Below, in pieces: positions 5,945 through 15,333 of a DNA stretch of 23,874 nucleotides. Position 1 is the first letter of the stretch. Every line of letters begins with the position of its first letter. The position numbers and the translations under genes were made by a program. The notes under the pieces were generated by a model that was not told where the DNA came from, searched no databases, and saw only the letters and a program-made list of their open reading frames with translations. This DNA is from an uncultured Sphingobacteriaceae bacterium. Lineage in GTDB: Bacteria; Bacteroidota; Bacteroidia; Sphingobacteriales; Sphingobacteriaceae. The stretch is from assembly GCA_946887045.1 (NCBI GenBank), contig CAMPKC010000066.1, forward strand, positions 1-23,874. Reading direction: 5' to 3'.

Positions 5945-6266
5945 GTGGCAGGTTGGTGTCTTTTCCATTCAGGTCGATTTTTCTAAACTTGAAAAACTTT
6001 CCTGCATGTTCTTCAATAAAATCCTGCATATCACAAACAGAAACATTTATTGACCTGTCGTAATGTTCCGTTAATAACAAAACTTCCTTGCAAAATTTAG
6101 AGAATTCATCCAGTGTCATACTTTCAATGACGTGTAGAAATTCGATCTTATTATAAAGTCCCCCGGGTAAAGCGCAATCTTGGATTATATCAGCTGCTTG
6201 TTTCATAAAATTATAATAATCTGAATAGCGTTTTAGTTTGCAGAAATCGTATTTGATTATGTCCAA
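5937..6266 (-). CDS. Small hypothetical protein, possibly C-terminally altered
   Basis: 109 residues, no signal peptide or membrane segment. The sequence is acidic and helix-rich (KRYSDYYNFMKQAADIIQDC ... FSKFCKEVLLLTEHYDRS ... FIEEHAGKFFKFRKI). I do not recognise the family. No in-frame ATG precedes it: an in-frame TAA lies just upstream, so the start is TTG at 6266 or the internal ATG at residue 21. The stop TAA lies inside the 187-bp repeat copy 5758-5944, so the last few residues come from the repeat and the original C-terminus may have been longer. It could be a decaying fragment, given the neighbouring pseudogenes. Confidence 0.45.
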   Translation of the reverse strand: MDIIKYDFCKLKRYSDYYNFMKQAADIIQDCALPGGLYNKIEFLHVIESMTLDEFSKFCKEVLLLTEHYDRSINVSVCDMQDFIEEHAGKFFKFRKIDLNGKDTNLPQA

Positions 6267-6618
6267 AATCGTGCAATCAAGTTATATCGCTTTTTTTTGA
6301 CATACCGGATTTGCGATCTAACGCTTGGTTTGCGGAACTATTAAGAATTGGCTCCTATGAACTTGGATAGTATTTTACAATATCATGTAAATATCCTATA
6401 AAATACCCTTTACCTGTCTAAGTAGATTTGTTAAACAACCTAATCAAACTTATAAACACAATCCTTCAATACTGACACAATTTGAAAGAACGGCCCGTAA
6501 ATCGGAGCCTTATCTAAAAGTTGCGAAGGCAAAATAAACCGATTGGAAGCATCATGCCCATATTACAGGCTTTGTTGTCTACAAAAATTTAATCTAACCA
6601 TTAAACCGTTTCTTAATA
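6267..6618. other. Intergenic region; possible promoter for the 6619 operon
   Basis: No gene is visible in these 352 bp. A TAnnTTTG match (TAGATTTG, 6423-6430, plus strand) could be a -7 box for the downstream operon, which would give a leader of about 185 nt. No TTTG is found 18-19 bp upstream of it, so the call is weak. Confidence 0.3.
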
Positions 6619-7728
6619 ATGCATGAATTTACATTAGATCTGAAAATAGCGGCACAAATGCCTTCGCGAAAAGACTGGAGGATTGGCGCTATCGGTTCAG
6701 GGGCAATTGTCCGTGGTTGTCATCAGGTGGCATATCGTAATGCTGGCTTTAATTCTTATGCAATCGCATCTCAAAACAGGGCAAAGGCAGAAGAGGTTGC
6801 AATTGAGTTTAACATCCCCAAGGTTTACGATTCCTGGCAGCAATTGATAAAAGATAAAAATATAGAGATCCTTGATATCGCTGTTCCACCGGATATACAA
6901 CTGGAAATAGTGCGGGAGGCGGTAAAAGAGAGAGATCATATTAAAGGAATACTCTGCCAGAAGCCACTGGCTATGAACCTTGAAGAGGCCAATGAAATAG
7001 TTCTCTTATGTGAGCGGGCAGGTATTAAACTGGCGGTTAACAGCAATATGCGGTACGACCAGTCGATACGTGCTTTAAAAACATTGCTCGACGAAAATTA
7101 CTTTGGCGAAATTGTTCTCGCTACAATTGATATGCGGGCAATACCTCACTGGCAGAAATTTCTTGAAAAGTACGACCGCCTTGAAATACTGAATATGGGA
7201 ATCCATCACATTGATACCTTCCGGTATCTGTTCGGAGATCCTGAAAAAGTGACGGCAATAACGCGGAGCGATCCGCGAACGAAGTTTTCTCACATCGATG
7301 GTATTACCCAATATACCTTTCAATATGCAGGCGGATTGATGGCAACGAGTTTGGACGATGTTTGGGCCTGGCAGGGAGATGGAACCCAAAAAGATATGTA
7401 TATCCGATGGCGGGTGGAGGGATTAGAGGGAATGGCTGTTGGTGAGATCGGCTGGCCTAAATTTCCGGAGAAAGGTTTAAGCACATTGAAGTTTACCACA
7501 AGGAAATTTCCGGATAAATGGGTTGAACCAAGCTGGGATACCGTTTGGTTTCCTGATGCTTTTGAAGGAACAATGGCTTCGTTACTGTGCGCTGTTGAAG
7601 AGGATAGATTGCCCGACATAAATGGTCGCGATAATCTGCATACAATGGCAACTATCGATGCTCTTTATTTATCTATCAAAGAAGAAAGAACTGTAAAGCT
7701 GTCCGAAACATTACAAACCCTCAAATAA
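6619..7728 (+). CDS. Gfo/Idh/MocA-family oxidoreductase
   Basis: 369 residues, normal for the family; no signal peptide, so cytoplasmic. The N-terminal Rossmann fold begins at WRIGAIGSGAIVRGCH (about residues 20-35), an NAD(P)-binding glycine-rich loop. The family EKP motif appears as CQKPLA (about 113-118), with Gln in place of Glu and the Lys kept. The catalytic-domain motif MGIHHIDTFRYLFG (about 193-206) supplies the usual His and Asp. Such enzymes oxidise or reduce sugars or polyols at a ring carbon; the substrate cannot be read from sequence. The first ATG is used; a second (residue 14, MPSRKDW) is also plausible. It ends 9 bp before the isomerase gene, so the two are probably co-translated partners. 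Confidence 0.9.
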   Translation: MHEFTLDLKIAAQMPSRKDWRIGAIGSGAIVRGCHQVAYRNAGFNSYAIASQNRAKAEEVAIEFNIPKVYDSWQQLIKDKNIEILDIAVPPDIQLEIVREAVKERDHIKGILCQKPLAMNLEEANEIVLLCERAGIKLAVNSNMRYDQSIRALKTLLDENYFGEIVLATIDMRAIPHWQKFLEKYDRLEILNMGIHHIDTFRYLFGDPEKVTAITRSDPRTKFSHIDGITQYTFQYAGGLMATSLDDVWAWQGDGTQKDMYIRWRVEGLEGMAVGEIGWPKFPEKGLSTLKFTTRKFPDKWVEPSWDTVWFPDAFEGTMASLLCAVEEDRLPDINGRDNLHTMATIDALYLSIKEERTVKLSETLQTLK

Positions 7729-7737
7729 CCAATATAA

Positions 7738-8655
7738 ATGATCTCAGTAGGTATTTTTAATGGATACTATCCATACACGCTTGAAGAAACAATCAGCAAG
7801 GTAAAAAAAGACGGATTCAATTGTATTCAGCTTGATCTGAGTTTTAAAGACTTCGACCTGAACGACCCTCATACTTTACCTCAAACGCTTACAATCGAAA
7901 AAGCCCGGACTATACGTAATGCTTTTCGTGATGCAAACATTGAAATTGTCGCTATTTCCGGATATACAAACCTTATTTCTCCTGATCCTGAAAAAAAGCG
8001 TAAGAATATAGAATATGTGAAAACCCTGTTAAAGTTCGCCCGCGAATTCGGAACACCGTATGTGATCAGCGAAACCGGAACTTATGAACCAAGCAGTGAC
8101 TGGGTTTTTCATGAAAAAAATGCTACCGAAGAGGCTTTTCAGGAAATTAAAGCAGTAATTGAGGAACTCGCTGAATATGCCTGGAAGCATGATGCCGTAT
8201 TCCTGGTAGAAAACTACGTAAACAATGTCATTGGAAGTGTTGATCAATTATTGAGGTTATTCCAAGAGGTAGATCATCCGGGTTTAGGTCTTCTTATGGA
8301 TCCGACCAATTACTTCAATGGCGCAAATATTAAGAATGTTGATGCAGAACTCTGCCGGATTTTTAATGCCCTGGGCGACAAGATAAAGATTGCTCATGCC
8401 AAAGACATCAAACAGGCAGAGAGCAATGAAGAAAAACATGCAGCTATTGACGCAGTAGAATCTCATACCTTCCGTGGTGCTGGTGATGTTGAACTTCCAG
8501 CGGCCGGGCTTGGAGTGCTTAATTATGAATTGTATTTAAAGCTACTTTCCAAAAGACATCCAAATATTCCACTAATTATCGAGCATTTAGACGAAGAAGA
8601 TATTCCACGGGCGAAACAATTTGTAGATGATACTTTAAAAGCAATTGGCGCATAA
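7738..8655 (+). CDS. Sugar phosphate isomerase/epimerase, TIM-barrel (AP endonuclease 2 superfamily)
   Basis: 305 residues, typical length, no signal peptide. The TIM-barrel start is MISVGIFNGYYPYTLEETI. The metal-site strands look present: LVENYVNN (Glu), LGLLMDPTNYF (Asp), IKIAHAKD (His) and LIIEHLDEED (Glu). The family binds a divalent metal and isomerises, epimerises or dehydrates sugars and inositols. It follows the Gfo/Idh/MocA gene after 9 bp, a common pairing in glycoside and inositol catabolism where the dehydrogenase makes a keto sugar and the barrel enzyme acts on it. The exact reaction is unknown. Confidence 0.88.
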   Translation: MISVGIFNGYYPYTLEETISKVKKDGFNCIQLDLSFKDFDLNDPHTLPQTLTIEKARTIRNAFRDANIEIVAISGYTNLISPDPEKKRKNIEYVKTLLKFAREFGTPYVISETGTYEPSSDWVFHEKNATEEAFQEIKAVIEELAEYAWKHDAVFLVENYVNNVIGSVDQLLRLFQEVDHPGLGLLMDPTNYFNGANIKNVDAELCRIFNALGDKIKIAHAKDIKQAESNEEKHAAIDAVESHTFRGAGDVELPAAGLGVLNYELYLKLLSKRHPNIPLIIEHLDEEDIPRAKQFVDDTLKAIGA

Positions 8656-8687
8656 TATTTGGCTCCTGGTTTAAGGCTCTGCGCTAT

Positions 8688-8762
8688 CCTCCGCTGGCGG
8701 AGGTGGTTGAAGCATCAATGAGGAACGTGTTTAATTCCACCCTCTACCTCCGCCGGCGGGGG
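8688..8762. repeat. REP-like pair of GC-rich palindromes
   Basis: Palindrome 1 has arms CCTCCGC/GCGGAGG (8688-8694, 8697-8703). Palindrome 2 has arms CCTCCGCC/GGCGGGGG (8747-8754, 8755-8762, one G-T pair). Flanking GGTGG and CCACC can also pair. It is far richer in GC than the surrounding AT-rich DNA and lies between two genes of the cluster. It resembles dispersed intergenic REP elements and could also act as an mRNA stability or termination element. Confidence 0.65.
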
Positions 8763-8826
8763 ACATTATGACACCTTAGCCTTTATGACGTCATATTTAT
8801 CTTTAAAATATTAAAATTTTATTACC

Positions 8827-9657
8827 ATGAACGACTTGAAATTAAGCACTGAACAGAAAGCCGCATATAACGACGACGGCTACCTTATTGTCAAAAACTT
8901 TTTAACTAAAGAAGAAGTCGGCTTGCTCTATAACCTGGCTACCGGCGACGATGTTTTGAAAGACAAAGCATTTGATTTTAACGACCAATCAGGAAAGCGC
9001 ACAAAGCTGACACTGTGGTTTACGCCCGGCGACGATGCCTACGGGTTGTTAACACGCAGCGAGGCTCTGGTTCAATCCGTGCAGGATTTACTGGGTCCTG
9101 GAGAAGTGTGCCATTTTCATTCAAAACTAATGCAAAAAGAGCCGCAGGTGGGCGGCGCCTGGGAATGGCATCAGGATTATGGCTACTGGTATAAGAACGG
9201 ATTTTTATTCCCCGATGCAATGATTAGCGTGATGCTTGCACTTAGCGAAGCGACTGTAAAGAATGGTTGCTTGCAGGTATTGAAAGGTTCCCACAAAACG
9301 GGGCGCCTGGAGCACAGTTTTGCAGGTGAGCAACAAGGTGCTGATATGGATTTTGTAAATGAGGCGATGGGCCGGTTTGAACGGGTGTATGTGGAGCTGG
9401 AGCCCGGCGATTTATTGTTCTTTCACAGCAATACCTTGCACATGTCCGAAGCAAATGCTTCCGATAAGCCACGTTGGTCGATGATATCGGCTTATAACCT
9501 GAGCTATAATAAACCTTTCCGGGAAAAGAATCTATCGTGCATTACGCCTGTACAAACGGTTCCAAATGATGCGGTAATATTATCTAAGGCGAAAGGTTTA
9601 TCAGCAGACAGAGATTTTCTTCAAAAAGAAGATGAAATAACTCTGAAGGTTAAGTAA
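8827..9657 (+). CDS. Phytanoyl-CoA dioxygenase (PhyH) family protein
   Basis: 276 residues, usual length, cytoplasmic. The N-terminus YNDDGYLIVKNFLTKEEV is typical of PhyH. The Fe(II) facial triad is intact: H115 and D117 in EWHQDYGYW and H205 in NTLHMSEAN, with R216 in KPRWSM as the likely 2-oxoglutarate anchor. The family uses O2 and 2-oxoglutarate to hydroxylate small molecules. The substrate is unknown, but the position between two sugar isomerase genes suggests a sugar-derived or natural-product substrate. It is 171 bp from the previous gene, with the REP-like element between, so it may have its own transcript. A TGACGTCA palindrome lies at 8786-8793; its meaning is unclear. Confidence 0.88.
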   Translation: MNDLKLSTEQKAAYNDDGYLIVKNFLTKEEVGLLYNLATGDDVLKDKAFDFNDQSGKRTKLTLWFTPGDDAYGLLTRSEALVQSVQDLLGPGEVCHFHSKLMQKEPQVGGAWEWHQDYGYWYKNGFLFPDAMISVMLALSEATVKNGCLQVLKGSHKTGRLEHSFAGEQQGADMDFVNEAMGRFERVYVELEPGDLLFFHSNTLHMSEANASDKPRWSMISAYNLSYNKPFREKNLSCITPVQTVPNDAVILSKAKGLSADRDFLQKEDEITLKVK

Positions 9658-9683
9658 TTTATTTTAACGATTCAACTGACAGA

Positions 9684-10505
9684 TTGGAATTTAAATTTTT
9701 TTGCCCCAGGTGGGGGAGTGAACAAATAAGTTGGGATGTATTTTGCCGGAAGGTAAAAGACGAGGGGTATGACGGTGTGGAATATGGTATTCCAAACGAG
9801 GTTGCTGTAAAGGAGCTGGATGAAGCATGGAATAATTTTGAGAAATATGGTTTAGAAGTTATTCCTCAGCATTATGGTACTTATGATGCGGTATTCTCAA
9901 AGCACTTTGATAATTATGCAGACTGGCTGGAAATGGTGATGCCTTACCGGGCGCTTAAAATAGACTCTCAAACCGGAAAGGATTATTTTTCTTTTGAACA
10001 AAATAAGCAGCTTATAGACCGGGCGGCAGAGCATTCGCGGATAACGGGTGTTGAGGTATTTCATGAAACGCATCGTAACAAGTTTACGTTTGCCTGCCAC
10101 ATTACCGCTGAATATCTCAGAAAAATTCCTGAACTACAAATTACTCTCGATGCATCACATTGGGTAAATGTGGCTGAATCTTTTTTAGGAGATCAGCAGG
10201 AAGCTATGGATTTGGCAATTATGCGCACCGAACATATTCATGCCCGTGTTGGATATCCTGAAGGTCCGCAGGTTCCAGATCCGGCAGCGCCCGAATGGAA
10301 CGAAGCCTTGCAGTATCATCTAAACTGGTGGGATCAAGTTGTTGAACGTAAACGATCTGAAAGCGATTCCTTAGTAACTATCACTCCCGAATTCGGCCCG
10401 TATCCATATATGGTGCATTTGCCCTATTCACAGAAACCTATTTCTGATCAGTGGACAAACAATGCTTATATGATGAACTTGCTGAAAGATCGGTATTGTA
10501 AATAG
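9684..10505 (+). CDS. Sugar phosphate isomerase/epimerase, second TIM-barrel enzyme
   Basis: 273 residues with a TTG start at 9684. No in-frame ATG occurs nearby, and MEFKFFCPRWGSE is the expected N-terminus for this subgroup. Candidate metal and active-site residues lie in VEVFHETHRNKF, LQITLDASHW, TEHIHARVGYPEGPQV and TITPEFGPYPY. The HARVGYPEGPQV segment marks a subgroup different from the isomerase at 7738, so the two are not recent duplicates. It is 26 bp after the PhyH gene and likely co-transcribed. The reaction is unknown; it probably works on the product or substrate of the neighbouring enzymes. Confidence 0.87.
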   Translation: MEFKFFCPRWGSEQISWDVFCRKVKDEGYDGVEYGIPNEVAVKELDEAWNNFEKYGLEVIPQHYGTYDAVFSKHFDNYADWLEMVMPYRALKIDSQTGKDYFSFEQNKQLIDRAAEHSRITGVEVFHETHRNKFTFACHITAEYLRKIPELQITLDASHWVNVAESFLGDQQEAMDLAIMRTEHIHARVGYPEGPQVPDPAAPEWNEALQYHLNWWDQVVERKRSESDSLVTITPEFGPYPYMVHLPYSQKPISDQWTNNAYMMNLLKDRYCK

Positions 10506-10623
10506 CGGTCGCGGAAGACCTTTTCAGATATGTGCAGCGAATTGAAAGATAAATTATCAAACGAATACGAAGAGGGTCTTCAGAGGCTTCATTTATAAAT
10601 TAATCTATATAGCTAGCGCAGTA

Positions 10624-10649
10624 TGAAATAGCCTTGTTTGGCTATTTCA
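10624..10649. terminator. Hairpin between convergent genes
   Basis: Arms TGAAATAGCC (10624-10633) and GGCTATTTCA (10640-10649), perfect 10 bp with a 6-nt loop. It lies between the plus-strand isomerase and the minus-strand kinase, which converge. T-runs are poor, so efficiency is uncertain, but the position fits a bidirectional terminator. Confidence 0.6.
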
Positions 10650-10681
10650 GTTAGCAAGGGCAAGCCGCGGCATAAGCTTGT

Positions 10682-11854
10682 CTAATGATCTGGTAAAGTA
10701 AACCAAAATGTAGAGCCCTCATTAATCTGGCTTTCCACACCGATTTCCCCGCCATGGCTTTTTATAATTTCGGATGCTATATATAGTCCTAACCCGAGTC
10801 CGGATTTTTGTTTTTCTCCTTTTTTAACTTGATAGTAACGATCAAATAAATGTGGAAGTTCTTCCGGAGGAATGCCTTCCCCTCTGTCTTTAACCGATAT
10901 TTTGACGCAATTATCGAGTTTTTCAACGTGTATTGCTATCTCTTCAGATTGGGGAGCATATTTAACTGCATTATTAACAAAATTCACCAGTATCTGATCA
11001 ATTTTACGACGATCAGCGTACACCGCGATGGATAAATCGCCTGAATGTGTTACGTAGTGTTTTCGATCTAACCATACATGATCACAACAGCTTTCTATTA
11101 CCTCAGAAAGGGTAAATTTCCGCTTATTAAGTGTGAGTTGTCCACGTTCGAATTTAGAGGTGTTTAAAAGGTCCTCCACCAGATGGATTAATTTCCCAGT
11201 ATAAAGCTGGGCTTCGTGTGCAAGGCTGGTTACTTTTTCGGTTATAACAGAGTCCTTATTTATCATTCTGTTCAGTAATTGTAATACTGCTTTCAGACTG
11301 GTTATAGGAGTTTTTAACTCGTGACTTGCTATGCTGATAAATTCTTCTTTTTGGAGTTGTAGTGCATGTTTCTCTGTTATGTCTTCTATTATAGTGTACC
11401 CGGAGGTTTCGCCTTTATCAGGAAATAAAATAGAAGTAACGTTCACCCATATTATCGATCCGTCCTTTTTGATAAGTGTAGTTTCCAGACTAAAAGATGG
11501 AGTCGATTTGTTCCATAACTGGTCCTGTAAGTCTTGCCAGTGCGAATGGTGATGTTTGGGAGAGTAATCCAAAATGCGGGTGCCCAAAAGATCTTCTTTA
11601 GAAGAATATCCCAGCAAAGTTACCATCGCTGGATTAACCTGGATAATCTTAAGATCAGAAGATATAACTTTATTTCCGAGAGTGGAGAGTTCAAAAATTG
11701 TTCTGAAACGTATTTGACTTTCTTCATAAGCCAATTGTCCTTTCTCCGGGTTCTCAGCGGATTGCAGTTGCTGGATTTCCTTTCTTAAAGCAGCATTTTC
11801 TTCCTTTAATACACTAATTGCTTCAAGATATTTATTAGGGTCTTCTATTTCCAT
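10682..11854 (-). CDS. Soluble PAS-domain sensor histidine kinase
   Basis: 390 residues, no membrane segment, so a cytoplasmic sensor. Residues 6-35 are a short coiled coil (YLEAISVLKEENAALRKEI). Residues 45-165 form a PAS domain with PAC (VNPAMVTLLGYSSKEDLLG, IIEDITEK). HisKA has the H-box SIASHELKTP with phosphoacceptor H178. HATPase_c has N-box LVNFVNNAVKYAP (289-301), G1 DRGEGIP (323-329) and G2 GLGLGLYIASEI. All catalytic motifs are present. No response regulator is adjacent, so it is an orphan kinase. The signal is unknown; its position beside the imu operon need not mean a shared function. Confidence 0.93.
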   Translation of the reverse strand: MEIEDPNKYLEAISVLKEENAALRKEIQQLQSAENPEKGQLAYEESQIRFRTIFELSTLGNKVISSDLKIIQVNPAMVTLLGYSSKEDLLGTRILDYSPKHHHSHWQDLQDQLWNKSTPSFSLETTLIKKDGSIIWVNVTSILFPDKGETSGYTIIEDITEKHALQLQKEEFISIASHELKTPITSLKAVLQLLNRMINKDSVITEKVTSLAHEAQLYTGKLIHLVEDLLNTSKFERGQLTLNKRKFTLSEVIESCCDHVWLDRKHYVTHSGDLSIAVYADRRKIDQILVNFVNNAVKYAPQSEEIAIHVEKLDNCVKISVKDRGEGIPPEELPHLFDRYYQVKKGEKQKSGLGLGLYIASEIIKSHGGEIGVESQINEGSTFWFTLPDH

Positions 11855-12101
11855 TGCGTTTAAATCAATGCCTGGTTCTAAGAAACGTCGTGATCTCAGA
11901 TGTGTTGTAAGCTAAGAAAAGATTTACATAGATTGAATTTTAGTAATTACTTCTAATATATTACTTTCCTATGCCCGACATTTGCTGCTTGTTGCTCTTT
12001 AAATAGGGTTAAAATTTGGCTTAACATGGTTATCGTGTCAGCCAGGTGAAAAATACAACTATTTCTGCAGCACTAACCCTGAACCGGGCGAATCAACTTA
12101 A

Positions 12102-15100
12102 TTATTTAAAATTCCTGGCCTTGGGATATACCTCTTTCTCTGTAACTTCTCGTACCTGCGATTTTTTATGCCCAGCCGGGAAAAACGTTTTTTCATCAGC
12201 ACGGGATAAAGTCAGCACCGGCTGGTTCTCGTTTTCCATTGCCGTGAGTCCTCCCAGCAATTTTGACAAATCAAAACATCGTTTCGCTATTACATGAGTT
12301 ACTTCGCCCTCCCGTTGAAGTCTACCTTCCACCATCAACAATTTCGCTCCGAGGATCTCTTTTCTGTAAGTTTCAAACAACTTTTGAAAAACTACAAGGT
12401 TTGAAAACCCTGTCTCATCCTCGATGGTAATAAAACAAATACCTGCAGCTGTGCCGGGGCGTTGCCGTACCAACACTAAACCTGCTACTTTTATTAAGGT
12501 TCCATCTTTTACATCTTTAAGCTCTTTTGAGGATAAAATATGCAATAACTGAAGCTTCTCTCTTATAAAACTAAGAGGATGTGCTTTTATTGATAAAGCT
12601 GTGCTTGCATAGTCCTGTACCACATGTTCACCTTCAGTCATAAAGGGAAGGCTGATCTGAGTTTCGGTAGTACTTTCTGATGGCTGTCCCTCAAAAAGTG
12701 CAACAGGCCGGTCGTATAAAGCCGAAACTTCCCATAGCGCCTGCCGGCGATCAAGACCAATTGATCTGAAGGCATCCGCATCGGCCAGCATCTCCAGGGT
12801 CGATTGTGATATCCCAATATCCATTAAAGCAACAATGCTTTTATACCCTGCTGTTCGTGCATTTACCAGGGTCTCCATATCTTCCGCTTTCAACCCTTTC
12901 ACCTGCCGGAAGCCAAGACGGATGGTATAATACCGGCCTGTTTTCTCTTCCAGGGTATTATCCCAGTAAGAGTGATTGATATCCACGGGCATAAACTCAA
13001 CACCATGTTTGCGGGCATCAATAACAATCTGCGCAGGCTGGTAAAAGCCCATTGGCATGCTGTTAAGCAGGGCGGCTGCAAACACATCCGGATAATGGTA
13101 TTTGATCCATGAAGAAACATACACCAGCAATGCAAAACTGGCGGCATGGCTCTCAGGAAAGCCATAGCTGCCAAAACCCTCTAGCTGTCTGAATACACGC
13201 TTTGCAAATTCTTCTGTATAGCCTTTTGCTGTCATACCATTAACCAGCTTCTTTTCGAATTGGCTAACCAAGCCTTTCGCTTTGAATGTTGCCATGCTTC
13301 GTCGCAGCTCATCAGCCTCGGAGGGTGTAAAGCCTGCAGCTACGATAGCTATTTCCATGGCTTGTTCCTGGAAGAGTGGAACGCCTAAAGTTCTTCCAAG
13401 GATATCTTCTAATTCTTTAGACGGATATTCTACAGGTTCTTCCCCATTTCTGCGTCGCAGGTAAGGATGTACCATGTCGCCCTGTATAGGTCCCGGCCGC
13501 ACTATCGCTACCTCGATCACCAAATCATAAAAGCATTTGGGTCGTAACCTCGGAAGCATCGTCATCTGCGCCCTGCTTTCAATCTGGAAGACACCTATCG
13601 TATCAGCATGACTGATCATCTCATAAACTTTTGGGTCGTCCTGAGGAATATTAGCTAAGGTCATATCCTGTTCGTAATGCTTCTTTGCAAGATCGAATGC
13701 CTTACGGATGCAGGTTAGCATGCCCAATGCCAAAACATCCACCTTTAAAAATCCCAGGGCTTCAATATCATCTTTGTTCCATTCTATATTCGTACGGTCT
13801 TCCATCCGTGCATTCAGAATAGGGCACAGATCAGAAAGTTTGTCCTGAGTGATCACAAACCCGCCGGTATGCTGTCCTAATTGTCTTGGGAAACCAATCA
13901 TCTGACTGGTCAGTTCAAGTACCTTTCGTAAATGAGGGTCCCGGGGATTAATTCCCTGCTCAGTCAGACGTTCCTCATCAAATGCTTCGTAAGAACTCCA
14001 GACTGAGGCAGAAAGACGGGTAATCGTATCGGCAGATAATCCCATTGCTTTCCCTACATCTCTGACGGCACCTTTAAAATGAAGCTGAGTAACAGTAGCA
14101 ACAACAGCAGCACGGTCGCGGCCATATTTATTATAGATGTATTGCATCACCTCTTCACGCCGTTCATGCTCGAAGTCTACATCAATATCAGGCGGCTCAT
14201 CACGGGCATCAGACATAAAGCGGGCAAAAAGCAGTTTAAATTTGGAGGGATCAACCGAAGTAATTCCTAAGCAATAGCAAACTGTAGAATTAGCCGCAGA
14301 TCCACGGCCCTGACATAGAATGTTCCGCTCTCTTGCAAAGCTGACAAAATCATAAACGGTCAGGAAGTAAGAAGCGTAGTTCTTTCGCTCCATGAACTCC
14401 AGTTCATATTCGATCATTTTCCTGATATCGGCCGGTATATCTTCGCCAAACTTTTCCCTGGCACCACGCCATGCAAGCATTACCAGTTCTTCTTGTGGTG
14501 TACGTCCTTCAGTGGTAATTTCATCAGGATAGATATATTTTAGTTCGCTAAGCGAAAACTGGCAGGCTGCTGCAATCTCCTGTGTACGTTTAATTGCATC
14601 AGGGTATTGTCTGAACAGACGCTGCATCTCATCTATCGGCTTTATAAATCTTTCAGCATTTTGATGGAGCCGGAAACCTGCATTGTGAATGGTGCATTTT
14701 TCGCGGACGCAGGTTAAAATATCCTGTAATTCTCTCCGCTCTAAATTATGATAATGTACATCGTTAGTGGCTACCAGCGGTATGTCCAGTCGTTTCGATA
14801 GTTGTGCAAGCCTGTAAAGTTTTTTGTTGTCATCGCCCAGATAAGAACGACTGGCGGCGATATAAACATTGGTGTCAAAAGCCTCTTTATACTCTTTCAA
14901 TTGCTGCTCAAAGGAGGGTTCAAAGTTGAACGTATCTGTTAGTTCGGCAGGTGGGATGACGATGAACTTGTTTCCTTCAGCATGTTCATATACATCTTTT
15001 TTATAAAGGATGCATTTGCCTTTTTCAGCACGAAGATTTCCTTTACTAAGCAATGCGGAGAGTCTGCTGTAAGCATCCCGGTTGGTAGGGTAAGTCAGCA

Positions 15101-15323
15101 GACTGGCGCCGTCCATTAAATTAAGCCGGCAGCCCGGAATTAAAGTTAAGCCTTTTGCTTTTGCCGCCACATGTGCCCGTACAATTCCGGCAAGGGTATT
15201 CTGATCGGTGATAGCAATTTTCGTATAGCCCAGGTCGGCTGCCTGCTGTACCAATTCCTCGGGATGGGATGCTCCCCGAAGGAAACTGAAGTTGCTGGTT
15301 ACCTGTAATTCTGTGTAGCTCAT
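12102..15323 (-). CDS. dnaE2: Error-prone DNA polymerase III alpha subunit DnaE2 (ImuC)
   Basis: 1073 residues, typical for DnaE2 and shorter than replicative DnaE. The N-terminal PHP domain opens with LQVTSNFSFLRGASHPEELV. The polymerase core shows RGSAANSTVCYCLGIT (about 340-355), PDIDVDFEHERREEV with catalytic D381 and D383, and LKVDVLALGML with D529 as the third acidic residue. A helix-hairpin-helix region follows, then a C-terminal OB fold (TLIKVAGLVLVRQRPGTAAG, about 930 on). It extends primers across lesions as part of the SOS mutasome with ImuA and ImuB. It starts 10 bp after imuB and is the last gene of the operon. Confidence 0.96.
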   Translation of the reverse strand: MSYTELQVTSNFSFLRGASHPEELVQQAADLGYTKIAITDQNTLAGIVRAHVAAKAKGLTLIPGCRLNLMDGASLLTYPTNRDAYSRLSALLSKGNLRAEKGKCILYKKDVYEHAEGNKFIVIPPAELTDTFNFEPSFEQQLKEYKEAFDTNVYIAASRSYLGDDNKKLYRLAQLSKRLDIPLVATNDVHYHNLERRELQDILTCVREKCTIHNAGFRLHQNAERFIKPIDEMQRLFRQYPDAIKRTQEIAAACQFSLSELKYIYPDEITTEGRTPQEELVMLAWRGAREKFGEDIPADIRKMIEYELEFMERKNYASYFLTVYDFVSFARERNILCQGRGSAANSTVCYCLGITSVDPSKFKLLFARFMSDARDEPPDIDVDFEHERREEVMQYIYNKYGRDRAAVVATVTQLHFKGAVRDVGKAMGLSADTITRLSASVWSSYEAFDEERLTEQGINPRDPHLRKVLELTSQMIGFPRQLGQHTGGFVITQDKLSDLCPILNARMEDRTNIEWNKDDIEALGFLKVDVLALGMLTCIRKAFDLAKKHYEQDMTLANIPQDDPKVYEMISHADTIGVFQIESRAQMTMLPRLRPKCFYDLVIEVAIVRPGPIQGDMVHPYLRRRNGEEPVEYPSKELEDILGRTLGVPLFQEQAMEIAIVAAGFTPSEADELRRSMATFKAKGLVSQFEKKLVNGMTAKGYTEEFAKRVFRQLEGFGSYGFPESHAASFALLVYVSSWIKYHYPDVFAAALLNSMPMGFYQPAQIVIDARKHGVEFMPVDINHSYWDNTLEEKTGRYYTIRLGFRQVKGLKAEDMETLVNARTAGYKSIVALMDIGISQSTLEMLADADAFRSIGLDRRQALWEVSALYDRPVALFEGQPSESTTETQISLPFMTEGEHVVQDYASTALSIKAHPLSFIREKLQLLHILSSKELKDVKDGTLIKVAGLVLVRQRPGTAAGICFITIEDETGFSNLVVFQKLFETYRKEILGAKLLMVEGRLQREGEVTHVIAKRCFDLSKLLGGLTAMENENQPVLTLSRADEKTFFPAGHKKSQVREVTEKEVYPKARNFK

Positions 15324-15333
15324 AATTTATCCC

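Noticed and set aside
10514..10581. GAAGACC/GGTCTTC inverted repeat, similar to the family B terminator stem
   Set aside because: The 54-nt loop and the lack of the seed, loop and T-run indicate a chance match, not a third family B copy.
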